In this document: piece after piece, positions 44,555 to 53,713 of the stretch
Numbering within the stretch: the first letter of the stretch is position 1
Layout: every line of letters begins with the position of its first letter
Assembly (NCBI GenBank): GCA_035293805.1
Contig: DATGMD010000037.1
Coordinates: 62,001-126,000, forward strand
Length of the DNA: 64,000 nucleotides
Source: JAJPHF01 sp035293805
Lineage (GTDB): Bacteria > Chloroflexota > UBA6077 > JAJPHF01
Reading direction: 5' to 3'
Notes under the pieces: generated by a model
The model's input: only the letters and a program-made list of their open reading frames with translations
Database searches by the model: none
What the model was told of the DNA's origin: nothing
Translations under genes and position numbers: made by a program

Positions 44555-45097
44555 ATGTCCGATCAGGAGCTTCGCCCCCTGCTGCCGTTCCAGATCCGCC
44601 GCCTGGGGCACGTCGTGCTCAACTGCAAGGACCTGGCAGCGTCCGAGCGGTTCTACACCGAGGTCCTCGGCTTTCAGGTGAGCGACCGCTACCCGGAGAC
44701 GCTGGTGCCGGGCGGCATGGTCTTCCTCCGCTGCGCCACCGACCACCACACGGTCGCGCTCGTCGGCGCCGGCCACCCCGAGCGCGCCAGCTCGCTCAAC
44801 CACTTCGCCTTCGAGGTCGCCACCCTCGACGAGGTCTTCGCCGCGCGCGACGTGCTGCGCCAGCACGACGTGCCCATCGTCTTCGAGGGCCGCCGCCGCG
44901 CCGGCTGCCAGATCGCGGTCGAGTTCCTCGATCCCGACGGCAACAACCTGGAGATCTACTGGAACCTCGACCAGGTCGGCACCGACGGCCACGTGCGCCC
45001 TTCCAGCGAGTGGCGCCAGGCGTTCACCCTCGAAGAGGCCGTCGCCAACCCCGTCCGCGGCCAGCGCCTCCCGCCCGTCCCCGCGGCTCATCGCTAG
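44555..45097 (+). CDS. VOC-superfamily enzyme (glyoxalase/extradiol dioxygenase type)
   Basis: The 180-residue protein has two paired beta-alpha-beta-beta-beta units. The likely metal ligands are His19 (RRLGHVVLNC), His83 (SLNHFAFEV) and Glu133 (NNLEIYW), as in extradiol dioxygenases and glyoxalase I. GDPDGN-like LDPDGNNLE is typical. Members act on catechols, methylglyoxal adducts or other small molecules. The ATG follows GAGGGGAGGA. There is no pathway partner directly next to it. Confidence 0.87.
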   Translation: MSDQELRPLLPFQIRRLGHVVLNCKDLAASERFYTEVLGFQVSDRYPETLVPGGMVFLRCATDHHTVALVGAGHPERASSLNHFAFEVATLDEVFAARDVLRQHDVPIVFEGRRRAGCQIAVEFLDPDGNNLEIYWNLDQVGTDGHVRPSSEWRQAFTLEEAVANPVRGQRLPPVPAAHR

Positions 45098-45114
45098 CGG
45101 CGGGACGCGCTAGC

Positions 45115-45549
45115 TCAAGCCTGCTGCAGCAAGTGAGCGGTCGGGCCGTAATCGATCTTCCAGTCGACCGGCCTGCCGAGCACGCCGCAAGCGGTACACC
45201 GCACGCCGATCGTGATCCAGCGAACGTCGCCGTCCGCGCGAAAGGCAAAGCCAACGCCGATCTCGAAGCGCTCCGATCCGCACGAGCACCTGACCCATTC
45301 CGGCTCGGCCTCGCCCCAATAGTCACCGCTGTCGCAGATAAAGGCCCTTGCGCTGCACGTCACGCACGTTCGCGCCGCGCAGCCCTGCTCCGCGTCTGCT
45401 TGCAAGCGAAAAACGATGCCACCGCAAGTGCAAACACTCTGGACGACCCTCTCGACAAGGTAACCTTCCGTGTCGAGCAGCCCTAAATACTCCTGCAGAT
45501 CAGCGTACTCTGATCCCTTCCACCATTCGCCCGACTTGTCGATCGGCAC
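45115..45549 (-). CDS. Hypothetical protein with two zinc-ribbon-like Cys pairs
   Basis: The 144-residue protein starts at GTG 45549 (GGGAG upstream). It has four Cys clusters, CTCGG, CVTC, CSCGS and CTACG, spaced as two zinc ribbons, and conserved-looking Trp/Tyr residues (EWWKGSEYADLQEYLGLLD; KIDYGPTAHLL). It has no export signal. The function is unknown; similar proteins are annotated as hypothetical. It converges with the VOC gene. Confidence 0.7.
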   Translation of the reverse strand: MPIDKSGEWWKGSEYADLQEYLGLLDTEGYLVERVVQSVCTCGGIVFRLQADAEQGCAARTCVTCSARAFICDSGDYWGEAEPEWVRCSCGSERFEIGVGFAFRADGDVRWITIGVRCTACGVLGRPVDWKIDYGPTAHLLQQA

Positions 45550-45806
45550 CCTGTCTCCCTTCCGCGGCCCGTCGCCGCACGCCGCGCTAGGCAAGCCCAG
45601 GACCGGTACGATCGTCGCCCCGCCGGCCCGACTTTCGGCTGGCGCAGTAGGGCGGCGCGGCCCTCGGCGAGAAACCGCCCGGCGATTACGTTGGACGTGT
45701 GGCGGTGAGACGCCACGACGGTCGACCGGCGTCCCGCTCCCTCACGAAGACGTACCGCGGGCGGGACGCCGACATCGGGCTGGGTCCCGGGAGAGGACAT
45801 ACCGCG

Positions 45807-45962
45807 ATGAACCAGGCGAACGTCACGAAAACTCCTACCCACTCGATCTACGACGGCTGGGTGCGGCTCTGGGAGGCGATCTACGGCTGTCCGTGGCCGG
45901 GCAAGGACCGCAACGCCAGCCAATGGCTCGCGGCCTACCTCGACTGGAAGACCGCCCAGTAG
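45807..45962 (+). CDS. Small hypothetical protein (51 aa)
   Basis: The ATG at 45807 follows GGAGAGG. The product is Trp/Tyr-rich (IYDGWVRLWEAIYGCPWPG) and soluble. The longer frame from 45699 has no extra support. A similar pattern of small Trp-rich proteins exists in many genomes, but I do not recognise a family. Confidence 0.5.
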   Translation: MNQANVTKTPTHSIYDGWVRLWEAIYGCPWPGKDRNASQWLAAYLDWKTAQ

Positions 45963-46089
45963 GCGCAAGCGGCTGCCTCCCCTGCGAGCGCGGGTAGGCC
46001 CCGCCGACGGGCGGCGGCCCTGATGACAGCCGCGCGGTGGCCGCGTAGCGCCAGTCGCCGAGCGAGATGACCCGCGAGGGCCCAAGCCC

Positions 46090-46650
46090 CTACCGGAGCT
46101 CGAGCGCGGCGAACACGTCGTCGACGCGAATCTCGAGCCCCGCCACAACGCTCGTTAGATCGATCACGTCATCTCGCCCGAGCGGCACGGGAGCCGCCCC
46201 GGGAACGAAGAGGAGGACCGACTCGTCCCGCGGATCGACCAGCAGCGCCGCTCTGACGCCGTGCGCCACGAACGAGAGGCAGCGCCGCACCAGCCGGTTG
46301 ACGCTTTGCCCCGGCGATACGATCTCGATGGCGATGTCCGGTGGCTCGAAGAAGTCATCCGCGATCCGGCCCCGAGCGTCCGTGGGGATCCGCTCCCAGG
46401 TGTACACGGAGATATCCGGCACGCGTGACGTCCGAGCATAGGTGCTGCGAAGCTCCGGCAGCGCCAGCGCCACCTTCCCCGGCCGCGTCGCGTCGTTGAT
46501 AAGCTCGGCGATCCGCCACTGGAGGACGCTGTGCTGCCCCTTCGGAGCCACCTTCTGAGTCACCTCGCCGTCCTCGTATTCGAGCGCCGGCTTCTCCTCG
46601 GGCAGCGCCAGGAACTCCTCCAGGGTTAGCCGCTGCTTCGTAATCGCCAT
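46090..46650 (-). CDS. Uma2-family (DUF820) putative endonuclease
   Basis: The 186-residue protein is a Uma2/DUF820 member with a PD-(D/E)XK-like core: LTLEEFLALPEE at the start, VPDISVYTWERIP (Asp), DIAIEIVSPGQS (ExV/I motif) and LLVDPRDESVLLF. The enzymatic role in most members is not proven. The ATG at 46650 follows GGAGAGG. These genes are scattered, high-copy and often found alone, as here. Confidence 0.87.
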   Translation of the reverse strand: MAITKQRLTLEEFLALPEEKPALEYEDGEVTQKVAPKGQHSVLQWRIAELINDATRPGKVALALPELRSTYARTSRVPDISVYTWERIPTDARGRIADDFFEPPDIAIEIVSPGQSVNRLVRRCLSFVAHGVRAALLVDPRDESVLLFVPGAAPVPLGRDDVIDLTSVVAGLEIRVDDVFAALELR

Positions 46651-46861
46651 CGCCGCCTCTCCGTGGTCCGCCTCCCTACTGCCTAGCCCCGCCGCTCTGC
46701 GACCGCGGCCGTGCCGGCCGCCCGGCCGCGGCGCCCGCCATGCCGACACGCTCCCACGCCGGCCGTCTGGGAGCGCGGCCGTCCCGGCCGCCCGGCCGGC
46801 GCAGTACGCGCCGGGGCCGAAGGCTCGGTGCCCCGCCCGCCAGGCCAGCGTATACTCGGGC
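46651..46861. repeat. GC-rich intergenic region with duplicated repeat
   Basis: Two near copies of GCGGCCGT(G/C)CCGGCCGCCCGGC lie at about 46705-46730 and 46777-46801. A diverged relative (GGGAGCGCGGGCGTCGCGCC) lies near 51871-51890. No gene was seen. Confidence 0.45.
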
Positions 46862-49348
46862 CTACACGCTCTCGATCGGGTCGACGGGCGGGTCGTTGGC
46901 GGTGCCCAGCTCAGCGCCGCGCTCCATCGCCGCGGCGACCGCCGGGTCGGTGTGGGGCGCCGTCTGCGCGGCGGGCGCGCGCTCGGCCGCGGCGATCGCG
47001 TCGAGCACGCGCTCGGGCGTGAGCGGCATCCGCACCAGGCGCACGGGCAGCGGCGCCAGCGCGTCGCACACGGCGTTGGCCATCACCGCGGGCGGCGAGA
47101 TGGCCCCCCCCTCGCCCATGCCCTTGAAGCCGCCCATCGTGATCGGCGAGGGCGTGTGCAGCGTGTCTAGCTCGAAGGCCGGCACCTCGCCGGCGGTCGG
47201 CATCAGGTAGTCCATAAAGCTGCCGCTCAGCAGCTGGCCGTTCTCGTCGTAGCGCACCTCCTCGTAGAGTGCGCCCGCCAGCCCCTGCGCCGCGCCGCCG
47301 TGGACCTGCCCCGCCACCACCCGCGGGTTGATCGCCCGGCCGCAGTCCTCCACGATCACGTAGCGCAGCACCTTGATCTGGCCCGTCTCGGGGTCCACCT
47401 CGACGAGCGCCGCCTGCGCGCCGTTCGAGAACGTGCCGAGCGGCGGGTCGTAGCGGCGGGTCGTCTCCAGCCCCGGATCGACGTCCTCGGGCAGCCGGTG
47501 GATCTGGTAGTAAGCGACGCGGGCGACCTCCTCGAAGCTCAGGCGGCGGTCGGGGGTGCCGCGCACGGCGATCTCGCCGTGCTGCACCTCCAGGTCGGCG
47601 GCCGGCGCCTCCAGCAGGTGCGCGGCAATCGCCAGGATCTTCTCCTTCAGCGCGCGGCAGGCGATGATCGTCGCGCCGCCGCCGGCCACCGCGCTGCGGC
47701 TGGCCCAGGTGCCCATGCCGTAGGGCTGCGCGCCCGTGTCGCCGTGCAGCACGGTCACCGCGCCCAGGTCCACCCCCAGCTCGTCGGCCGCCACCTGCGC
47801 CAGGCTCGTCTCGTGGCTCTGGCCGTGCGACGACACGCCCACCGACAGCGTCACGGTGCCCGTCGGCTCGACGCGCACCGTCGCCGAGTCCCAGCCCGAC
47901 AGGTTCGCCACGCCGCGCGAGCGGAACGACGCCGAGCCCTGCGCCGACAGCTCCGTGTAGCAGGCCGTGCCGATGCCCACCTTGCGCCCCTGCGCGCGCC
48001 ACGCCGCCTGCTGCTTGCGCAGGCCCTGGTAGTCGATGATCTCCAGCGCGCGGTCGAACGCCTCCACGAAGCTCCCGCTGTCGTAGGTCAGGTTGGTGAT
48101 CGCGTCGTACGGGAAGTCCTCCGGCTGCACCAGGTTCTTGCGCCGCACCTCGGCCGGGTCCGCGCCGATCTCCTGCGCGATGCGCTCCAGCAGGCTCTCG
48201 ATGACGAAGTTGCCCGACGGCCGCGACACGGCCCGGTACGGGCCGATCGGCGCCTTGTTCGTCAGCACGCCCACCGACTCCCAGCGGAAGTGGCGCAGGC
48301 GATACGGTCCCGGCAGCAGCTTGCCAGCCTGCATCGCCTCCATCGCGCCGGTCGTCGGCCAGGTCGAGTAGGCGCCCGCGTCGCTCAGCAGGCGGTCGCG
48401 GATGGCGAGCAGCCGGCCGTCGCGGCTGGCCGCCGCCTCCACCTGGTGGACCTGCTCGCGCGCGTTGCAGGCGGCTAGCAGGTGCTCGCGGCGGTCCTCG
48501 ACCCACTTCACCGGCCGCCCGAGGTGCAGCGCCAGCAGGCACACCGCCACGTCCTCCGGGTACACGAGCATCTTTGTGCCGAAGCCGCCGCCCACGTCGG
48601 GCGCGATGACGCGGATGCGGTTCTCGGGGAAGCGCAGGAACTCCGCGAGCGCCGTGCGCATCAGGTGCGGCCCCTGCGTCGACGCCCACACGGTAAGCTG
48701 GTCGGCGCGCTTGTCGTACGACGCGACCAGCCCGCGCGTCTCCAGCGGGTTCGCGTTCTGGCGCTGCGTGTAGAACGTCTCGCGGATCACGAAGTCCGCC
48801 CGCGCGAACTGGGCGTCCGGCTCGCCGCCCTCGAACGCGGCGTGGACCAGCGCGTTCTCGCCCAGCTCCGGGTACAATAGCGGCGCGTCGGGCAGCAGCG
48901 CCGCCTCCGGGTCGGTCACGGCCGCCAGCGGCTCGTAGTCCACGACGATTGCCTCGGCGGCATCCTCCGCGGCGTAGCGGCTCTCGGCCGCGATGATGGC
49001 GATCGGCTCGCCCACGAAGCGCACCTTGTCCACGGCCAGGCACCAGGCGCCGCAGTCGCGGTAGCCCGGCACGTTCAGCGGCGTGGCCAGCCGCGCCGTG
49101 CGCGCCTGCGCCTCGGCGCCCGTCAGCACCGCGGCCACGTCGGCGCGCTCGCGCGCGGCGCTCGCGTCGACGGCGCGCAGATAGGCGTGCGCGTGCGGGC
49201 TGCGCAGGAAGGCGGCATGGAGCATGTCGGGCAGCGAGATGTCGTCCACGTACTGCGCGCGGCCGGTGATGTAGCGCTCGGCCTCCAGGGCGCGCACCGG
49301 CTGCCCAACGTAGCCGGCGCCATTCGCGTGGGGGGCATGCTCGACCAT
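46862..49348 (-). CDS. Xanthine dehydrogenase-family molybdopterin-binding large subunit
   Basis: The 828-residue protein is the molybdenum subunit of a CO dehydrogenase/xanthine dehydrogenase-type hydroxylase. It has GVGFGTK-like VGGGFGTKMLVYPED, IGPYRAVSRPSG (Mo/cofactor region), GTWASRSAVAGG and the C-terminal GFKGMGEGGAI with the likely catalytic Glu. The CO-specific AYRCSFR loop is absent, so the substrate is probably an aromatic or aldehyde compound. No FAD or 2Fe-2S subunit lies beside it. The ATG at 49348 follows GGAGAGAG. The binding-lipoprotein gene lies 96 nt upstream on the same strand. Confidence 0.9.
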   Translation of the reverse strand: MVEHAPHANGAGYVGQPVRALEAERYITGRAQYVDDISLPDMLHAAFLRSPHAHAYLRAVDASAARERADVAAVLTGAEAQARTARLATPLNVPGYRDCGAWCLAVDKVRFVGEPIAIIAAESRYAAEDAAEAIVVDYEPLAAVTDPEAALLPDAPLLYPELGENALVHAAFEGGEPDAQFARADFVIRETFYTQRQNANPLETRGLVASYDKRADQLTVWASTQGPHLMRTALAEFLRFPENRIRVIAPDVGGGFGTKMLVYPEDVAVCLLALHLGRPVKWVEDRREHLLAACNAREQVHQVEAAASRDGRLLAIRDRLLSDAGAYSTWPTTGAMEAMQAGKLLPGPYRLRHFRWESVGVLTNKAPIGPYRAVSRPSGNFVIESLLERIAQEIGADPAEVRRKNLVQPEDFPYDAITNLTYDSGSFVEAFDRALEIIDYQGLRKQQAAWRAQGRKVGIGTACYTELSAQGSASFRSRGVANLSGWDSATVRVEPTGTVTLSVGVSSHGQSHETSLAQVAADELGVDLGAVTVLHGDTGAQPYGMGTWASRSAVAGGGATIIACRALKEKILAIAAHLLEAPAADLEVQHGEIAVRGTPDRRLSFEEVARVAYYQIHRLPEDVDPGLETTRRYDPPLGTFSNGAQAALVEVDPETGQIKVLRYVIVEDCGRAINPRVVAGQVHGGAAQGLAGALYEEVRYDENGQLLSGSFMDYLMPTAGEVPAFELDTLHTPSPITMGGFKGMGEGGAISPPAVMANAVCDALAPLPVRLVRMPLTPERVLDAIAAAERAPAAQTAPHTDPAVAAAMERGAELGTANDPPVDPIESV

Positions 49349-49444
49349 GCGGCTCTCTCCTGCGCGGGAATGCGGCAAATGATACCACTCGCGCGGGGCC
49401 GCGGGCGGGGTAGGGGGGCATCCCCTACCCCTATCCTCCATTCC

Positions 49445-50572
49445 CTACCGTGGATAAGGCCCCAGCACGCTGACCGCGTAGTCGGCGAACCGCATGTCGA
49501 TCAGGCGGTCCAGGTCGACCGGCCCCGGAATCTGGCCGGTGGCCACGTAATACGCCATGTCGCGCTCGACGCTCTCGCGGTTGATCCGCCCGTCGGGATC
49601 GAATCCCTGGAACACCATCCGGTTGTACAGGTCACGGTCCTTCACCGGCGTGTACTTGGTGAAGATGTCGATCAGCTCCTCGCGCGTCGCCGCGTCGTTC
49701 TTGAAGAAGGCGTCGTTGTACAGCCGCACGCCCTTCAGCGCCGCCACCATGAAGCGCTGCGCCACGTCGGTCTGGGCCACGAAGTGCGGCCCGGCCCAGA
49801 TGAACGAGGTCAGGTGGTTCGGGATCAGCTCGTCCGAGCGCATCCACAGCTGCCCGACGCCGCGGTCCAGGGCGAGCGTGGCCGACGGCTCCGAGATGAG
49901 CGCGAGGTCAATCCCCCCGTTGCTCAGCGCGATCACCTGCTCGCCGAAGTTGAGCTGCACCAGCTCCACGTCGGCGAGCGTGAGCCCGCCGCGCTGCAGC
50001 AGGTCCACCAGCTCGATCTCCACCCCGTTGCCCGTCGAGGCGATGCCGACCTTCCGTCCGCGCAAGTCGGCCGGCCCGTGTACCTGGTCGGCCAGGTCCT
50101 TGCGGAGAATGAAGGCGTTGTTGCCGTGGCCCGGCGGGCTGCCCGACGCCCCGGCGATGCCCCGCACGTCCACGCCGCGGGCCACGGCGTTGAGCGCGCT
50201 CGCCCCGATCACGCCCTGGCCGACTTCGAGCTGGCCGGCCCCGAGCGGCGCGATCATCCGCACCGCCGAGTCGAACGGCACCGTCTCGACGGTGATGCCC
50301 TGCTCGGCGTAGAAGCCTTTCTCGATACCGATGCTGAAGGCCGCGTCGCCGACCGAGTTCAGGATGCCCACCCGCACGGTCGCCGGCTGCGGCGCGGCGG
50401 TGGGGACCGCCGTGGCCGCCGCGGCGGCAGGCGCCGCTGTGGGCGCGCTCGCGGCCGGCTGCGCGGGGGCCGCGGGCGCTGGAGCGCTCGGCGCCGCGGG
50501 CGCGCACGCCCCACCCATCGCGAGCAGCACGACCAGCCCGACGAGTCGCAGCGGCACGCGGTATCGACCCAT
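49445..50572 (-). CDS. NMT1/SsuA-type substrate-binding lipoprotein
   Basis: The 375-residue protein has a lipoprotein signal (LLAMGGAC), an Ala/Pro linker, and a type II binding fold (ATVRVGILNSVGDAAFSIGIEKG; DLRGRKVGIASTGNG ligand loop). GGAGGG precedes the ATG. It is closely similar in plan to the protein at 25289-26446. It is likely co-transcribed with the downstream molybdenum hydroxylase subunit and divergent from the aldolase gene, so it may bring in the compound they use. No permease genes are present. Confidence 0.87.
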   Translation of the reverse strand: MGRYRVPLRLVGLVVLLAMGGACAPAAPSAPAPAAPAQPAASAPTAAPAAAAATAVPTAAPQPATVRVGILNSVGDAAFSIGIEKGFYAEQGITVETVPFDSAVRMIAPLGAGQLEVGQGVIGASALNAVARGVDVRGIAGASGSPPGHGNNAFILRKDLADQVHGPADLRGRKVGIASTGNGVEIELVDLLQRGGLTLADVELVQLNFGEQVIALSNGGIDLALISEPSATLALDRGVGQLWMRSDELIPNHLTSFIWAGPHFVAQTDVAQRFMVAALKGVRLYNDAFFKNDAATREELIDIFTKYTPVKDRDLYNRMVFQGFDPDGRINRESVERDMAYYVATGQIPGPVDLDRLIDMRFADYAVSVLGPYPR

Positions 50573-50872
50573 GAGGCGCCCTCCAGGGGCGGCCCGCCCA
50601 CGGGGGCAGGACGCTGGCTATCGCGGCGGCAGCGCGCGGCCGGGCAGCTGCCGGGCGCGACGCACGCCTATCATCCGCCCGCGCGCTGCCGCTGTCAACC
50701 GGCCCTCCCCTCCGGCCGCGTCCGCACGGGCTCCCCCGGCCGCTCGGCTCAAGACCAGCCGGCGGTTGACAGCGCCGCGGCGGGGTGCCATCCTTGGGGC
50801 GCCGCGCGCCGAGCCGTCGACTCGGTCGGCCGGCGTAGGCTGCTAGCGGCGCCACCAAGAGAGGAGCGCGCG
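50573..50872. other. Divergent intergenic region, 300 nt
   Basis: It lies between the divergent binding-lipoprotein and aldolase genes and must hold both promoters. The sequence is GC-rich and shows no clear -10 or -35 pair. CTGTCAACCGGC and GGCGGTTGACAG (near 50691 and 50760) form a distant inverted repeat that could be an operator. Confidence 0.35.
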
Positions 50873-51838
50873 ATGCTCACCGCCCAGGACCTGCACGGCG
50901 TGATGGCCATGATGCCGGCGTTCGCCACGCCGGACGCCGCCGACGTCAACGCTACGCACACCATCGACGTGGACAACCTGAAGGCCGGCGTGGACCGCAT
51001 CATCGCCGATGGCATCGACGTGATCGCCACCACCGGCAGCTTCGGCGAGTTCCACACGCTGCTGCCCGACGAGTTCGCCGCGCTGGCGCGGGCGACGGTC
51101 GAGGTCGTGGCGGGGCGCGTGCCGCTGTTCATCGGCTGCACCGCCCTGAATAGCCGCGAGGCGGTCCAGAAGATGCGCGTGGCGCGCGACGCGGGCGCCG
51201 CGGGCGTCCTCGTCGGGGTGCCCTTCTACTTCCCCTCGACGGTCGAGAACGCGGTCCGCTTCTACCGCGACGTCGGCGCGCTATTCCCCGACCTGGCGAT
51301 CATGATCTACCACAACCCCGACCTGCACAACGTCACGCTGCCCGTCGACGCCTTCCGTCAGCTGGTCCAGGTCCCCAACGTGGTAGCCATGAAGGACAGC
51401 CACCGCGACCCGCGCGCCATGATGCGGCTCCAGGAGATCACCGGCGGCAAGATCAGCGTGTTCGTGAACCAGCTCCAGTACTATCCGTTCGCGGCGCTCG
51501 GCGCGGCGGGCTGCTGGTCCATCGAGGCCTGGCAGGGACCGTGGCCCCTGCTGCGGCTGCGCGACGCCGTCGCCGCGGGCGACACCGCCACCGCGCGCCA
51601 GATCATCCTCGAGCTGAGCGCCGGCGGCGACGGCCCGCCGAACCTCAGCTGGCGCGAGACGGCGCGCAAGATCTCCATCCGCTACGCCGGCTACTGCGAC
51701 CCCGGGCCGCTGCGCCCGCCGTTCGTGGAGATCCCCGCGGCCGTGGACGAGCGCGCGCGCCAGCGCGCCGCCTACTGGACGGAGCTGTGCGCGAAATACC
51801 GCCCCCAAGTCGAGGGACGAGTGGCCGCGGGCGTCTAG
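50873..51838 (+). CDS. DapA-family aldolase (NahE/PhdJ-like hydratase-aldolase)
   Basis: The 321-residue TIM-barrel protein has the DapA superfamily Schiff-base Lys174 (VVAMKDSHRDP) and Tyr146 (IMIYHNP). TTGSFGEFHTLLPDEF and TALNSREAVQKMR resemble the hydratase-aldolases that cut aromatic ring-cleavage products to pyruvate and an aldehyde. This fits a ring-degradation role with the local Rieske and VOC enzymes, though these are kilobases away. The ATG at 50873 follows GAGAGGAG; the very long upstream frame is not coding. Confidence 0.87.
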   Translation: MLTAQDLHGVMAMMPAFATPDAADVNATHTIDVDNLKAGVDRIIADGIDVIATTGSFGEFHTLLPDEFAALARATVEVVAGRVPLFIGCTALNSREAVQKMRVARDAGAAGVLVGVPFYFPSTVENAVRFYRDVGALFPDLAIMIYHNPDLHNVTLPVDAFRQLVQVPNVVAMKDSHRDPRAMMRLQEITGGKISVFVNQLQYYPFAALGAAGCWSIEAWQGPWPLLRLRDAVAAGDTATARQIILELSAGGDGPPNLSWRETARKISIRYAGYCDPGPLRPPFVEIPAAVDERARQRAAYWTELCAKYRPQVEGRVAAGV

Positions 51839-51951
51839 GCCGAATCACCCACCTGGGGAGTCCACTCCCTGGGAGCGCGGGCGTCGCGCCCACCCGGCCG
51901 TCGCTCCGCGGCCCTTGCTTTTTCCCGGTTAGCTCTAGCTCAGCTCGGGCC

Positions 51952-52443
51952 TCAGCGCCTCGCGTGGCAGGGAAGGTAGTCGGCCGACGTGGGCAGAAGA
52001 CCGCCGGTCCCGTCATCGCGCTGGAGGCATTCGTCGATCACGGCGAGGAGGCCATCTAGATCGAACGGCTTCGCGACCGCGGCGTACGCTCCGATTTCTA
52101 TCGCCCCCTTGGCGCCGTCCTGCGCGGCCGTGAGCACGACGATCGGCGCGTGTGGCTCCGGCAGGCGCCGGTACGCTTCCGCGAAGGCCCAACCGTCCAT
52201 GACCGGCATGCGCATGTCGAGCAGGATCACGGCGGGCGGCCGGTGGAATCGTGGATAGTGGCTGAGCAGTTCCAGGGCGGCCGCCCCATGGGGCGCCGTG
52301 ATCGTCTCATAACCCTCATCGCTCAGCGCGGCGGCGAGGCAGTCGCGGATAAGCGGGTCGTCATCCACGATCAAGATGCGACCGCGTCCCCGGTCCTCGG
52401 ACATGGCCGTGTCCTGCGCTGCAGTTCGGCCGTCTTCGCTCAT
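51952..52443 (-). CDS. Response regulator at the end of the kai operon
   Basis: The 163-residue protein is one receiver domain (ILIVDDDPLIRDCL; Asp76 in ILLDMRMPVMDG; Thr in VLTAAQ; Lys in VAKPFDLDG) with short tails. It has no DNA-binding domain. It lies 151 nt downstream of the PAS kinase gene on the same strand, after kaiB and kaiC, and could receive phosphate from that kinase. The ATG at 52443 has GGTGGAG upstream; an ATG at 52404 is an alternative. Confidence 0.85.
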   Translation of the reverse strand: MSEDGRTAAQDTAMSEDRGRGRILIVDDDPLIRDCLAAALSDEGYETITAPHGAAALELLSHYPRFHRPPAVILLDMRMPVMDGWAFAEAYRRLPEPHAPIVVLTAAQDGAKGAIEIGAYAAVAKPFDLDGLLAVIDECLQRDDGTGGLLPTSADYLPCHARR

Positions 52444-52594
52444 CTCCACCCGCCCCCGGATCCATATCGGATTGGAGCACCTGCTCCGCGGCGCCGGCGT
52501 CGCCAGTCGCCGCTACGCTGCCCCCCTGCGCAGAAAACGTGCCGGCCGCCCCCCGCGCCGTGCGCTCGCCTGGCGCGGCACTGCGCGAGCCGGC

Positions 52595-53710
52595 TCAAGC
52601 GAGCGGGAGGCTGAGGACTACCCGCGTGCCGCCATCCTCCGGGAATTCGATGTCGATGCAGCCGCCGTGCGCCGTGGCGAGCTGCCGGCTGACGTACAGC
52701 CACAGGCCCAGACCGGAAACGTAGGCGTTGGAGTGAACGTCGAAGGAGTGCCCGAACAGGCGGGGGCGGTCTTCGGGCGGCACCGCCATCCCGTGGTCCC
52801 GTACGGCGAGCTGGGCGCTACCCCGGCTGTGCTCGGACGAGAGCGACGCGGGATGCGTCGTCAACTCGACCTCGATCGGGGAGCCCGGCGGGCTGGCGCG
52901 CAGCGCGTTGCCCACGGCGCTGGTGACGATCTGCTCGACCGCTTGGGGATCGATCGAGACCTCCACCGGGGCAGGGGGCGAGTGTACGAGCAGCCGCCCC
53001 TCGCCCACGGTAGCACGCGCCTGGGCTACCACCCCCTCCACGAGCTGACGGAGGTCCGTCGGCGCGCGCTCGAGTACGAGGCTCCGGCTCTCGATTTCCG
53101 GCAGCGCCAGCATCTGGCTCACCAGCCGCGCCAAGTGCTCCGACTCCAGCGCGATCTGTTCGAGCGCCGTCTGGACGTAGGCCGGCGGCCGTTGCCCCTC
53201 CCGCGCGAGGCGGCGCTGCGCGCGCTGGACGCAGAGGTGGAGCCGGGTCAGCGGGGTCTTCAGCTCGTGCGCGGTGGTCGCCAGAAACTCGTCGCGCGCC
53301 TGCAGAGCCGCCTCCGCTTCCATCCGCGCCGCCTGCTCCCGAATGAGCGCGGCGCGTTCGGCTTCGGCCTGCTTCCGCTCGGTGACGTCGCGGAGCGTCG
53401 CCAGGTGCGCGGGCCGGCCGGCCCACTCGATCGCCACCACGCGCATCTCCACCACACAGGTGGCCCCCGACGGGCGGAGCACGTCGAGTTCCGCCGTCGC
53501 GTCGGCAACCAGCGGGAAGCCAAACACGTGGCCGATCAGCTCCTCCGCGCGGCGCGAGAACAGCTGTTCCGCCGCCGGGTTCGCAAAGCAGACGATGCCG
53601 TCCTGGTCCACCACCACGACGCCGTCGGCGCTCGCGTCCAAGATGGTGCGGAGGCCGGCGTCCGCCCGTCGCCGCGGAGGCTGCTGCCGTCTTCCGGCCC
53701 TGGCCGACAC
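52595..53710 (-). CDS. PAS-domain histidine kinase in the kai operon
   Basis: The 371-residue soluble kinase has a PAS domain (about 20-115, ILDASADGVVVVDQDGIVCFANPAAEQLF), a coiled coil, a HisKA domain (His148 in TAHELKTPLTRLH) and an ATPase domain. The N box (AVGNALRAS) and G2 (SGLGLWLYV) are present; G1 reads DHGMAVPPE and lacks the second Gly, so ATP handling may differ. The GTG start lies 3 nt after the kaiC stop, with GGAGGG upstream inside kaiC. This tight link suggests a clock output kinase, by analogy with SasA, although it has no KaiB-like sensor domain. Confidence 0.87.
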   Translation of the reverse strand: MSARAGRRQQPPRRRADAGLRTILDASADGVVVVDQDGIVCFANPAAEQLFSRRAEELIGHVFGFPLVADATAELDVLRPSGATCVVEMRVVAIEWAGRPAHLATLRDVTERKQAEAERAALIREQAARMEAEAALQARDEFLATTAHELKTPLTRLHLCVQRAQRRLAREGQRPPAYVQTALEQIALESEHLARLVSQMLALPEIESRSLVLERAPTDLRQLVEGVVAQARATVGEGRLLVHSPPAPVEVSIDPQAVEQIVTSAVGNALRASPPGSPIEVELTTHPASLSSEHSRGSAQLAVRDHGMAVPPEDRPRLFGHSFDVHSNAYVSGLGLWLYVSRQLATAHGGCIDIEFPEDGGTRVVLSLPLA

Positions 53711-53713
53711 GGG

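Noticed and set aside
45699..45806. N-terminal extension of the small protein at 45807
   Set aside because: The extension is Arg/Gly-rich without a ribosome site, while the ATG at 45807 has GGAGAGG upstream.
46862..49348. Carbon monoxide dehydrogenase (CoxL) assignment
   Set aside because: The AYRCSFR active-site loop of true form I CO dehydrogenase is absent; the corresponding region reads GPYRAVSRPSG.
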